Positions 34,789 to 45,112 of a stretch of 64,000 nucleotides of DNA are shown here, in pieces. The notes under the pieces were generated by a model that was not told where the DNA came from, made no database searches, and saw only the letters and a program-made list of their open reading frames with translations. The stretch is from Mesostigma viride. Its lineage: Eukaryota; Streptophyta; Mesostigmatophyceae; Mesostigmatales; Mesostigmataceae. Each line of letters opens with the position of its first letter. Positions within the stretch are counted from its first letter, which is position 1. The translations under genes were made by a program, and so were the position numbers. Where the stretch lies: the NCBI GenBank assembly GCA_009746045.1, contig RPFO01000106.1, positions 957,513 to 1,021,512 of the forward strand, in the 5' to 3' direction.

Positions 34789-36508
34789 CACGTCGTACGT
34801 CAAAACTCAGTCCTAAAAATAGGACTGAGTATGCCAACTTTGAGATCATGTAGCGGTAAGGGTAGGGGGGTACCCCATATGTTTGATATGCATCAGAGCA
34901 CTCAATATCATGCTAATGCTTGGGCATATGCCTAAAAAATCATATGTTGACCAAATCATGTAAAATTTTACAAGGGTGTCAACCCATGCTCGCGATTTGG
35001 CAATTTTCTGTGGAAGGACGAGTTGGGAAAATTCAATAAAATCCATATGCATGTTGAAAAAATATAGGCGTGTAAACAATATAGTTCTTGAAACATGGCA
35101 AAAAACTGGGCTCAATTTGGCCACAGCCTCTACCTGAAACTCACCAAAAACCACCAGCCCTAAGAATGGGTTTCGAGGTTGCTAGCAATGTGCAAGCATG
35201 TAAGTGCGGTCATACTACACACCACCGTGGCAACCAACCATGCCAATCAACTCATTTCCCTTCTAGCATAACAGGAAAACATACTTGCATCATCATATTG
35301 CAGTTATATTATACCTTAGTATATGTGTGAGAGCCTATGCACGCACGTAGGGAATGGGCATTGATACCTACCTACAAAGGGTTTTATTATGAGCCTTAAC
35401 CACCAATATAATGGGTAGGTTAAGCATATTTCAATTGTTTTTAACAAGAATAGAGATGGCTAACACTGTTTTGCCTTGCCATGGCATGGCCAACATACTT
35501 GCTGGCACATGATGACAGTGGTTTATCACCAAGATTCTTCACTCACCCGTATAAGCTTGAAAGCACGCTGGATGCAGCCCATGGCCATACAATCACGCAG
35601 TATGAACGTAGCAAAAGAATAACTAACATCTATGAAGGTATTTAAACCCATACAGCGCCTAAAAAACTGCAAAAGTACACTAGGGTAAGGCAAATGCCTG
35701 GTAACATCATAAAAAATGGGGGGTTTAGAGAGGGGCAGGCAACGGTCAAGAAAGCGCATCAAGATTCGAAACTGACAGCGCCTTGCAAGCTCAAACTCAT
35801 GTAAGAACATAACAAAACGATGAGGTGACGATATTTCAGCTTTACCGTGCACGGATGGCGTTATCTTGGCCCAGGCGGTGCCCGCAAAAGTGACACTTGC
35901 GGCACACAAACCATGACATGACAGAGTGGTCGAAATAATCAAATCTTTACTGCCACTGACTTAATTCTACACACATGCATGATAATAAGTAGAAAGAAGC
36001 ATATAAACCCTTCGAACTGCACCGTAAAGTAAATTTAGTCATCAATTCCGTCAACCTGCCTGGTCGCAGTTTTTTCCAGCAAGAGCAGTGCCGACACCTG
36101 GTAAATCGCATCCCTGGGAGCTAAAAATTGGTTTGTGTCATCTTTAGGACATATAAAAACTATTTCCTGGGTTTTACCAGCTAAATCGTCCGCAAACGTA
36201 AACTGCATGCATGGGCGCAAGCCGCCATGGCTAGGTCGTGCATTTCCGGAACTCACGTTTCACGTGAAAAAGTACCCTTACCACCTGTACTTTGACCGTA
36301 CATTTAGCCGCCCAAACAAAATCCAAAAAAATCGCAAAAATATGTCTGAGAAAGGTCATTTCACGTAGTATTTGAATAAATTTTGAGGGAATTTTTTTGA
36401 CAAACATTCCGACTTGGGCGAATTTTCTACGAAACCCAAAAACTCAGTCCTAAGAATAGGACTGAGTTGAACTCAGTCCTAAGAATAGGTGCAGTGACGA
36501 ACGACGTG
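34789..36508. mobile_element. T2: TTAA-flanked TIR transposon, 1.72 kb
   Basis: The left end is TTAA (34785-34788) then CACGTCGTACGTCA; the right end is TGACGAACGACGTG then TTAA (36509-36512). This is a 14-bp repeat with one mismatch. Subterminal palindromes are ACTCAGTCCTA-N4-TAGGACTGAGT (34805-34830) and AACTCAGTCCTA-N4-TAGGACTGAGTT (36441-36468), plus a half copy at 36470-36489. The interior (35205-36320) is homologous to that of T6. Minus-strand coding-like pieces are present (VCRKCHFCGHRLGQ before GTAAAG; RCMGLNTFIDV before GTGAGT) but no known transposase. Confidence 0.65.
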
Positions 36509-36584
36509 TTAATTTAATTTTTTAATAGAAGAAAGAAGTGATAGCGCATATAACATTCGCGACAAATCTATTAATTAATTAATT

Positions 36585-36751
36585 TTAAAATTAGACTCGT
36601 GCTCCCGTTGGGGAGTCACGGAGCATTAACCCCGATGGATGGATGGATGGGTGCAAACAGTCCTACCGGTCTAATCTATCTACATTGGCTACATACTACA
36701 TCTATCTAACAGCATACTAACTACTACATCTATCTAGGCAGCCGCACGCTG
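36585..36751 (-). mobile_element. LINE-A1 copy, 3' UTR part (split by T6)
   Basis: The minus strand matches 57450-57600: the TAATTAATT tail, the hairpin, CATCCATCC and TAGATAGATG repeats. It stops at GCACG, which in the intact copy joins the sequence found on the far side of T6. Confidence 0.75.
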
Positions 36752-38463
36752 CCCTAGCCCGGCCCTAAATGGTCTGAGATCCTGCCGATAAATCGGCTGG
36801 ATCTTCACAATTTTGCAAACCAGATGCCATCCAACCTACCCATATCCAATGGCTGTCCTTGGGGGCCAAGCATGTCCATGAGTTGCCCTTCGGGTTGGTA
36901 TATCACAACCGATGACCTCACATATATGCAGGGTAGGCCATATATAACTGCCGTCAAAGTCAGGGGGGTCAAGACGCGCGTTTTCATTTTTGGTAGAATG
37001 TGCATTTTGAATTATGTTATAAGACCTAGGCACCTACCACTTCAGGGATGATAAACAATTAGTTGCTGAACAGTTTGAGCCATTGGGGTCATCATTTGGG
37101 TGGGTATACCAGCAGTTACACCCAGTACAGCCCATAGGGGTACCGTTGGTAAAAAGCAACCAAGGGGGTAAGGGTGGGCATACTACCTACTAATATGGCC
37201 ACCAACCATGCCAAACAATACATTTCCCTTCCACAATGATGGGGAAACATAACTGCATCATCACACTGCCCTTACATGGCACCTATGTGCAGGTGCTACA
37301 TTGTCCATGCACGTAGGTAACGTGGTACGGATACCCTACGCAAGGCATGCATTCTAGGAGGCAGCCACCAACAAACTAGTGATGTTGAGCCTATTTCAGC
37401 CTGCCCTAGCAAGGATAAACTAGGCCTAAGCTGCTATAGCTTGCCAGGTGATGGCCAGCACACCTGGTGGCACATGCTGTCAATGGGAAGCTTTTACTCA
37501 CCAGTTACGTGCTTGATGATGCCACAGAGACCAGCCAACTGCCTCACACTCATGCAATATGTGTATGGGAAATGTATAACAAACATATATGGAGGTATTC
37601 AAACCCATACAGCCTCCAAAACTTATCACCATCACCCTGTGGCAGGTCAACTGACTGAGGGAAGCATCTAAGAAGGGTGTTTTAGAAAGGGGCCAGGCCA
37701 GGGTCAAGAAAGAGCATGAATAATGCAAAAAGAATGTGCTACACAAGCTAGAACGTATATATAAACGTCAAACATCGATAGGAAAACGATGCTTAAGCTT
37801 TACCAGGCATGGATGGCGTTACCTTGGCCCAGGCGGTGGCCGCAAAATGGCGCATTTCGGCACACCAAAGTTGTGCAGCATGGTCGCTGGATTCGGCGAT
37901 TTCTGGCCACCCTTGCACGTTAACGACTAATATGTATCATAAAAAGTACAAAGAAACCGATATATCCTTTAAAATACGCCGGAAAGGTATTGCTGTCAAC
38001 GTTTCTATCGTCCGGCCTGATCGCAGTTTTTTCCAGCAAGAACGCTGCCGACACCTATCAAATGGCATTCCCGCGAGCCAGAAATTGGCCTGTATGATCT
38101 TTAGGACGTATAAAATCAATATCCTAAGTTTGGTCAGAAAATTCGAACGAAAACGTAAATGCCATGCGTGGGCGCAAGCCGCCATGGCCAGGTCGTCGTT
38201 TTCCGGAATGCACGTTGTACGTGAAAAAGTACCCTGACCCCTTGTACTTTGACCGGCCAGAACACCTCTATAACTTTGTCAGAAGTATGCAAACCCATAT
38301 ACCATGCTTTAGAGTATTTTATAAACTTTCGATCTTCTCAGCTAAACGTTTCCTAATTCTCAATAGTTTTCGCGGCATTTGGTCGCCCGAGAAGGGGCCG
38401 ATGCATCGGCTGGAACTCGATTTTTGGCGGAAAATCGGCCGCAAGACCATTTAGGGGCTAGGG
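36752..38463. mobile_element. T6: TIR element interrupting a LINE-A1 copy, 1.7 kb
   Basis: The inner terminal repeat is CCCTAAATGGTCT (36763-36775) / AGACCATTTAGGG (38444-38456), extended by CCCTAGCCC / GGGCTAGGG. Subterminal palindromes are GCCGAT-AA-ATCGGC (36784-36797) and GCCGATGCATCGGC (38397-38410). The interior matches T2 over about 1.1 kb. The ends differ from T2 and there is no TTAA. Confidence 0.55.
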
Positions 38464-38900
38464 GAGCTATCTGGCGTGCCTCCCACGGGCTTGCACACGC
38501 GGGCGCTTTCCCACTGGGGGGGGCTCGTTGTCCTCTATGACCTGGGCCCACTTGGCCTTGTCCATCATCTTCTTCCAAATCACGGAGAGGCCTAGCCCCC
38601 CCATGTCCTCTACTAGCTGTTCTTTGAAGGTGCGGGCCTTGCGGCGTCTAACATCACTGGGCCCCGCCAGCCCACGTCAGGAGGTGCCGGCCAGGCTGGG
38701 CTGGTCGCAGTCCTGCGGGGGGGCCACGTGTGGTGTCTACCTGGTTGGTGCGAGCTAGCTAGAGTGCCCTACTAGCTGCAGGCGTCGTTGCTTAATGGTG
38801 CTGGTGATATAGGGCATGCCCTGGTACAGGTCCTCATTGCGGACATGAGCAGCATATCCTACTCTGATAATGGAACGCAGCATGCTGGTGACCGCGACAA
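38464..38900 (-). pseudogene. LINE-A1 ORF2 C-terminus, other side of T6
   Basis: The minus strand carries MLRSIIRVGYAAHV, QGMPYITSTIKQRRLQLVGH, then the C-terminal region with KWAQVIEDNEPPP, frameshifted. It matches 57020-57450 and completes the UTR part at 36585-36751. Confidence 0.75.
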
Positions 38901-39451
38901 ATCTATACCTTGCCCTCGCACATCGATCCCTCGCCCAGGCGCGCAATTGACGGCCGTTCTTCCATGGAAGGTTCCGACATGCACTGCGCAGGCCTGAAGA
39001 ATTACTTACCGAGAATGGCGGAAAATGTAGCAAAAAGCACCAGTTCGGTTTGGAATTTGAATGCTACGGATGTTGATGCATCCTTCACGGTCGAAAAGCC
39101 CCCCAAAACTGCGAATTTACTGCCGCTATCACGAATTCTATTTTATTCCACGCGACCAAAACATGCAGATTACCCCCCATGCCAGTGGCAGCAACCGTCG
39201 TTGGGGAGTCCGTGACTCCCCAACGGGAGCACGAGTCTAATCAATTAATTCATTAATTAATGGCAGTAAAAGAAAGCAGCGATTAAAAAATATATTCTGC
39301 GATTAAAAAAATATATATTAAAAATATAATTACTTACAGCAGAGTGAAATCACTCAAACCAAAGCAAACGCCCAGCTATAAACCTATATACAGAGCCATG
39401 TCAAAGCTCTATACTACGATAAGACCAATGGAAACGCCTAACGGGAGGAAC
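38901..39451. other. Repeat-derived spacer with a LINE-A1 tail and AT-rich sequence
   Basis: 39210-39262 is a plus-strand LINE-A1 terminus (hairpin GACTCCCCAACGGGAGCA, then TAATTCATTAATT). It is preceded by an inverted GTTGGGGAGTC, so 39200-39223 can fold into an 11-bp stem. No gene is seen. Confidence 0.6.
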
Positions 39452-40480
39452 CTAATAGCCCTGCTGCACCGCAAAATCAGCCCGCGTACGGCGGAGCATG
39501 ATGTCCGCCATGGCCCGAGTCAGCGCCACCGACAAGCGCTGACGCCAATATGACGTCCAGGTCCGCGCCGACCATGGGGCCCGCTGGCCCTCCAGGTCCA
39601 GCCGGTCCTCCCGGAGCCGGCAACACTCCTTGAAGAAGGCGGAGGTCAGGGGCCCCATGGCCCCAAACTCCTCCAGGACAAAGGGCACCACACGATGGTG
39701 CCCGACGTCGCCGTAGGCCAGGAGCTTGGCCCGCTCCGCCCGGTCCGCCGTGTAACCTGCCGTGAGGGAGGCCCCAGCCACGTGGCTAAGAGCCAAGGGC
39801 CGCGCCACCGAAACGTCAATAAGCAGATGCCGGCCACCCCCCTCAAAGTCCAGCACCACGATGTCAGGCCGGTGGTTGGGGGAATAGAAGGCAGCGCCAT
39901 CCGCATCCTCGGACCGGATGTTCGCGTGGGGGAAAACCGACCGAATCATGGCGAGCACCACCGTCAGGAGGACAGTGTGCAAATACAAATACCAATTCTG
40001 ATTCTGTTGGCCCCCCATGCAGGCAAGGTAGTGAGTCCCCGTGGGATCCAGCGGCTGCCCACAGCTACCACAAGGCCGCCCGGCCGGAACAAGAGGCTGC
40101 GGGGCAAATAGCTGGTGCCGGAGCGCCACCGAGTAGTGGCTGGGAGCCAAGGCGAATGGGGGGGCCATGGGAAGAGCACGAAGGTACGCCGAGCCCACAC
40201 TCCGCAAGGAAAGCGAGAACAGCCACGCACGTCCCTGGGCGTTGAGGTCCGCGAAAAGAGCAATCCAATCAGCCGTGTGCAGAATACCCGCGTAGGTTTT
40301 CTGGTGTTTATCGATGACGCGAGCAGGGAATGCGGCGGGAGATTGAACGGAGGCGACCGAGGGAGTGCCGCGAGGGAGGTGGCGCTGTACCGCCTGAGCG
40401 GCACGGACGGGAGAACAGGCCTGCTGGATCTCAGCATAGGCCTCCTGGATGGCGGTGACGAAGGGCAAAGGGGGGAAAAA
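39452..40480 (-). pseudogene. RLE-type non-LTR retrotransposon, C-terminal fragment
   Basis: On the minus strand the frame gives a zinc-knuckle pattern C-x2-C-x(8)-H-x(4)-C (CGSCGQPLDPTGTHYLAC). About 45 residues later a PD-(D/E)xK-like core follows, RPDIVVLDFEGGGRHLLIDV. This order (CCHC then restriction-like endonuclease) is known from R2/NeSL/Utopia-type elements with a C-terminal endonuclease. RT is missing. Upstream of about 40480 the frame continues into antisense sequence of an ORF1-only element, so the apparent 423-residue protein is a chimera. Confidence 0.65.
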
Positions 40481-40511
40481 ATATATATAACATGACTCCG
40501 TTGGGAGATCA
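40481..40511 (-). mobile_element. LINE-A2-type 3' hairpin tail fragment
   Basis: ATAACATGACTCCGTTGGGA, continuing GATCATGTA, is the reverse complement of the LINE-A2 terminus. Confidence 0.6.
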
Positions 40512-41325
40512 TGTATCAAGGAGACAACCAGCGCATGGGCCTTACTGGTGAGATCGAGCTGGCCGCCCACCGCCTTCCCCGCGCGCGGGGTAAGGCAGGG
40601 CCGCCCCCGCTCCTTCTCACCTTTAAGACCCCGGCGGACAAGATTTCTTTTCTCAGACGCCGCAAGCGGCTCGCGAAGACTCTCTTCACCCTTGATGACG
40701 ACCTGACCCTGGCGCAGCAACAACGGCGACGGGAGCTATGGCCGATCTACCTCCAGCTCCGGCAGACCAAGGCGGGCCAGCCGGTGTACTGGAAGGGGGC
40801 GGCCATCTACGTCGGCCACAAGCCCTGGCAGGCGACACCCCCCCCCCCCGCGGCCCCAGCGACTCCAGACGCCCCAGCTTAGGGGAATACAGCAGTAGTA
40901 GTGTAGAATAGATAGACCGTGGCCATGTACATGTACGCCTCCTAGAGGCACTATCCCAGCTAAGCCACGCTTTATTTAATCATGTACATGTGTGCCTATG
41001 ATGAGCCACACTCCAGATGATGCCTAGCTTTATTTAGTTATGTTGAGCCCATGCAGGGAGTCACTCTCTGCTGAGAGCCACGCTTTAGCCTTTGCATAGC
41101 TATGCTGATCTTCCCCCCCATGACAGGCTCCCCCTTCGCTGGGCATAGCTTGAAGATCATGGGGATGCACGTGCCCTGGTGCACCTAGAGCAAGGGTCCT
41201 TTACATCCCCACCCTTGCAGGAAGTAGCTTAGGATGTATGATAGGCCATATGCCCCCTCTCAAGGGCTATGTGCTACATATACTCCCAACGGAGTTATGT
41301 TACAATTCAATTCAATTCAATTCAA
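40512..41325 (+). mobile_element. ORF1-only retroelement, copy B (5'-truncated)
   Basis: It begins inside ORF1. Coding 40533-40882 is intact in frame: LTGEIELAAHRLPRARGKAG, FTLDDDLTLAQQQRRRELW, a CTD-like region and a stop. The 3' UTR then ends with ACTCCCAACGGAGT and (CAATT)n at 41304-41325. Confidence 0.8.
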
Positions 41326-42313
41326 CCAGCGCAGGCCAGAAATCGGGAGAATCCGGACCATGGTAGCTCGAGCCTGCCGTTATCTTGTCCGCGTTGTAGC
41401 ACATATTCCTTGCTGGATGGGTGGAGGTTTGATCACCGCATCCACTCTCGCCATCACCGCCCAGCTCCGTGACATCGACCAGCGTCTTAAGGACAACGCC
41501 ATCGCTATCGAGGTTCTGCAGAACACGGCAGGCCTCACCGCCCAGGCGGTGAAGGACATTGCCGCCAAGCCAGCCCCGGCTGGCCTGGCCGGCGATGCTC
41601 CTCCCATCACCACCTGGGCGGACATGCTTAAGCAACATACCACCTCCACCACCTCCGCCGTCGCAGCCCAGCTCCAGCGGCAGACGCTTGACCTCCGCGA
41701 GGAGGCCGAGCTCTCCAAGCGCAGCCTCAACGCCATCCTCAAGAACTTCGACCTGGTGGAAGGTGAGAATTCCGAGAAGCTTGCACGTGCGTTTGAGAGC
41801 AAAATCCTTGCACGCATGGGCCTCATCCTTGGTGAGATTAAGCTGACCGCCCACCGCCTCCCCCGCGCGCGGGGTAAGGCAGGGGCGCCTCCGCTTCTTC
41901 TCATCTTTGACAGCCCAGCGGACAAGGTTTCGTTCCTCAGACGCCGCAAGCGGCTCAGCGAACACTCCCTTCACCGTGGACGACGACTTGACCCTGGCGC
42001 AGCAACAACGGCGACGGGAGCTATGGCCGACCTACCTCCAGCTCCGGCAGACCAAGGCGGGCCAGCCGGTGTACTGGAAGGGGGCGGACATCTACGTCGG
42101 CCACAAGCCCTGGCACGCGACCCCCTCGACCACCGCGGCCCCAGCGACTCCAGAAGCCCCAGCCTAGGGGAATACAGCAGCAGTAGTGTAGAATAGATAG
42201 ACAGTGGCCTTGTACATGCCCGCCTACTACAGGCACTATACCAGCCTAGACCAGCCTTTTTAGTCATGTACATGTGTGCCTATGATGAGTCATGAGCCAC
42301 CCTCCAGATGATA
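41326..42313 (+). pseudogene. ORF1-only retroelement, copy C, left part
   Basis: 41326-41395 is a minus-strand scrap of the YIDD-type retroelement terminus. From about 41430 ORF1 is readable: IDQRLKDNAIAIEVLQNTAG (heptad-rich), TTWADMLKQH, LSKRSLNAILKNFDLVEGEN (RRM-like). A frameshift near 41955 breaks it before TLAQQQRRRELWPTYLQ; the stop in the other frame is at about 42167. The UTR follows and is split by T3; the rest is at 44811-45112. Confidence 0.75.
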
Positions 42314-42375
42314 CCTAGCTTTATTTAATTATGCCGTGCCCATGCAGCCAGGCTGCATGGGCACGGCATAATTAA
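42314..42375. repeat. Left 62 bp of a 73-bp perfect palindrome split by T3
   Basis: 42314-42349 (36 nt) and, after one A, 42351-42375 pair perfectly. The missing last 11 nt of the second arm are found at 44811-44821, right after T3 and its duplicated TTAA. Removing T3 with one TTAA restores 36-nt arms with a single-base spacer. Confidence 0.9.
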
Positions 42376-44806
42376 CCCTTCAACCGTGCTGACAGTACCA
42401 ACTGACCGCTACAAATATCGGACAGTTGGTAGTAGGGTTGTACCGAATAGTGTTCCGAATACCGAATATCCCCCGAATACCGAACCGAACACCGAATATG
42501 TTCAGTATACGGCGAACGGTCTGTCCGTCTGAACATATTCGGTATCGGTATCGGGAGGCAAGCTCTACTTCCGAATATGTTCGGTATCGAAATCGGGACA
42601 CCCTACTATTCGACGAATATATTCGTAGTTCCGAATATCGAATAGTAGTACCCCTACTAGCGGGCGGCGCAGCCTCCAGCCTCCACTCACCAGCTGGCGC
42701 GGTCATGCCTCCGCCGACTCAGAGTTAGGCCAACGCCCAAAAGCTGAATGCACTATGCAGGGAAGGCAACTGTGTGTGTGTGTGATACAAAAATTAAATT
42801 AAAATTTTAATTTAATTTAATTTAATTTGAATAAGTCTCATTAATATAATTGATACAAGTTGTCTACCTAATACGTTGTAGTGATATAGTCTCAAAAAAA
42901 AAATCTTATTGGTCAATAAAAAAAACCCATTTACAATTTAAATTAGTAGCTACTGTCGTCATTATTCGATCGGCGTCCGAATAGTTCGGAGAACTATTCG
43001 GTGTTCGATTCGGGAAGGGCCCTTCAGCTCCGAACATATTCGGTATCGGTATCGGGAGGCTCCAAATATATTCGGCATCGGGTTCGGGGCACCCCCCTGG
43101 TCCGAGTATCCGATTCGGCAAGCCAAAACGCTATTCGGTACAACCCTAGTTGGTAGTGAGAATAACGCGAATGCCAGTAGGTATTTCCGTGATATTTTTA
43201 GCCAGGCGTCTTCAGCTAGATGTGTACTGCGTCCCGTACCTAAACATCACTATATTCTGACAAGTACACAGGGACTAATTATTGACCCAAGTACAAGGGG
43301 TACCCTTTTCAATGGGACGAAAACGTGAATGTAAAATATGGACGTCCGTGCAGATTTGCGGCCATGGCGGTGCAGAAAACTGACTGGCGCAGGAGCATTC
43401 ATGCACGGACTCGTTCCAAATTTTGTAGGCACACTTTATACGTCATAAAGATGCTATAGACCTAGTTGCGCAACCTCTAACGAGGCGCGCAATCATCTCG
43501 GGCTGGTTTTTATTGCGTCAACACGCGTTTACTACTACGGGGATGCCGATGAAGCTAGCACTTGGTATTTGCCGTTTTATCATCGAATATTTCGCAACGA
43601 TTAAATTTATTATGATGTATATCGCATAGTTCATCAGCGCTGTGGGCCAGAATAGCCTCGGGGCATCGTTTCTGTCATGAGCTTGCTACCTGTCAGCCAG
43701 CCTTTTTTGCTGTAGTTGGACCTGGCGCAGTTTGCAGTCCCTGCCGCTGCCGTGAAGGAGGTAAAGTGGTTTTATCGCTCGGTAAGTAATCCCGGACTTA
43801 TTATTAAGGTTTCGTGGTGTTAAATTTCCCTCCTTACTACTTTTATGTTATGGTTTGTCGTGGTGGCTGCGTACAACCATTTCGCCCAGTTTATCATCCG
43901 TTTTGTTCATGGTTAGCTGCGTCTTCATCCTATATACTAGAGTAACGATCGATGTAATGCTTAAATATGTTGTGCATAGTATTGTGATGGGTTTTCTTGC
44001 CTACATTCTTTGGAAAGATGGTATCTTGGCCAGGTTTTGGTTAGCTTTTTGGTTTTGTTAGTAGAGGACACCCCATAGCCAGTTAGCAGCTACTATAATA
44101 AAGCCCAGCATACAGGGAGCACTACCTAGCACTGTCATTGATCTAGGCTTACTTGCACTTGTTTATTACAGCATCAGCACAAGAAAAAAGTGAGCATCGT
44201 GTTTAGCTTGTGTGGTTTCAAGGGTGTGCCCTTACCATGCTATGATACGTACAAATGTGACTGTGCATAGGCGTGGTTACCTATCTTTATATGCTATGAT
44301 GGATGTTCTGCAGCCTGGACAGGATGTAATTAGCTTGTTTGATCATCCATGATGTTTTTTGTTGCTACGGGATGAGAATTTAGCTTTGTAATGCTAGCAG
44401 GCGTCACCAACCAAACTGTCCGCTATTTGTAGCGGGCATTTATTTTTAGAGCTTGCAGCTGGGTCCCTGCTCCACCCCATGATGTCAGTGTTCAGGAGCC
44501 CTTTCTAGCTTCCTTTCTCACTGCCTTGTTGAATCCAGGACCAACAAATAAGATTTGACATCCAATATTGCATTATATGTGTCTCTTGTCTCGCACCCTG
44601 CGCACCCCCTGCCAGGGGGTGATATATTTAGCACCCATAGGACATTGCAATATGACCAATGACATGACCCCCAAGGAGGTCCACATATGTGTGTGCTTTG
44701 GTCCTAGTATGGGCCATAAATAATTATTAGGTTGGTTTGTGGACATTAAAATGGAAAGTGCCAACTGCCCGCTATTTATAGAGGGCAGTTGGACACGGTT
44801 TAAGGG
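42376..44806. mobile_element. T3: TTAA-flanked TIR transposon, 2.43 kb (1.7 kb without nested hAT)
   Basis: The left end is TTAA (42372-42375) then CCCTTCAACCGTG; the right end is CACGGTTTAAGGG then TTAA (44807-44810). The 13-bp repeat has one mismatch. Subterminal palindromes are ACCAACTGACCG-N10-CGGACAGTTGGT (42397-42430) and CCAACTGCCC-N12-GGGCAGTTGG (44761-44792). TTAA duplication and CCC-starting ends are as in piggyBac elements. No transposase frame exists; the longest frames are about 70 codons. It is inserted in the 3' UTR of ORF1-only copy C. Confidence 0.8.
42433..43148. mobile_element. Non-autonomous hAT-type MITE nested in T3
   Basis: Perfect 18-bp terminal repeats TAGGGTTGTACCGAATAG (42433-42450) and their inverse (43131-43148) are flanked by an exact 8-bp duplication GTTGGTAG (42425-42432; 43149-43156). 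Both the duplication length and the TAGGG start are typical of hAT transposons. Many subterminal CCGAAT/ATTCGG motifs, likely transposase-binding repeats, surround an AT-rich core. No coding capacity. Confidence 0.92.
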
Positions 44807-44810
44807 TTAA

Positions 44811-45112
44811 ATAAAGCTAGGAATCCTCCCCCCTGGGGGTCACTCCCTGCTGAGAAGCCATGCCCTAGCTTTTGTATAGCTGTGCTGATCTTCCCCACCT
44901 ATGACAGGCTCCCCTTAGCTGGGTGTTGCCTGAAACTCTGGGTGTTGCAGGTGCCCTAGTGCACCTAGAGCAAGTGTTGTTTACATTCCCACCCTTGCAG
45001 GAAGTAGCTTAGAATGTATGATAGGCCATGTGCCCCTTCTCTGGGCTATGTGCTACATATACTCCCAACGGAGTTATGTTACAATTCAATTCAATTCAAT
45101 TCAATTCAATCC
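44811..45112 (+). mobile_element. ORF1-only copy C, 3' UTR right part and tail
   Basis: This continues the UTR interrupted by T3 and ends with ACTCCCAACGGAGT and (CAATT)n, directly joined to copy D. Confidence 0.85.

Noticed and set aside
41234-41430. Start of a 320-codon ORF1 frame at 41234
   Set aside because: The first part is the previous element's tail and a retroelement scrap; the homologous coding region starts near 41430.
42376-44806. A piggyBac transposase inside T3
   Set aside because: No frame over about 70 codons and none of the DDE-type motifs; T3 is non-autonomous.
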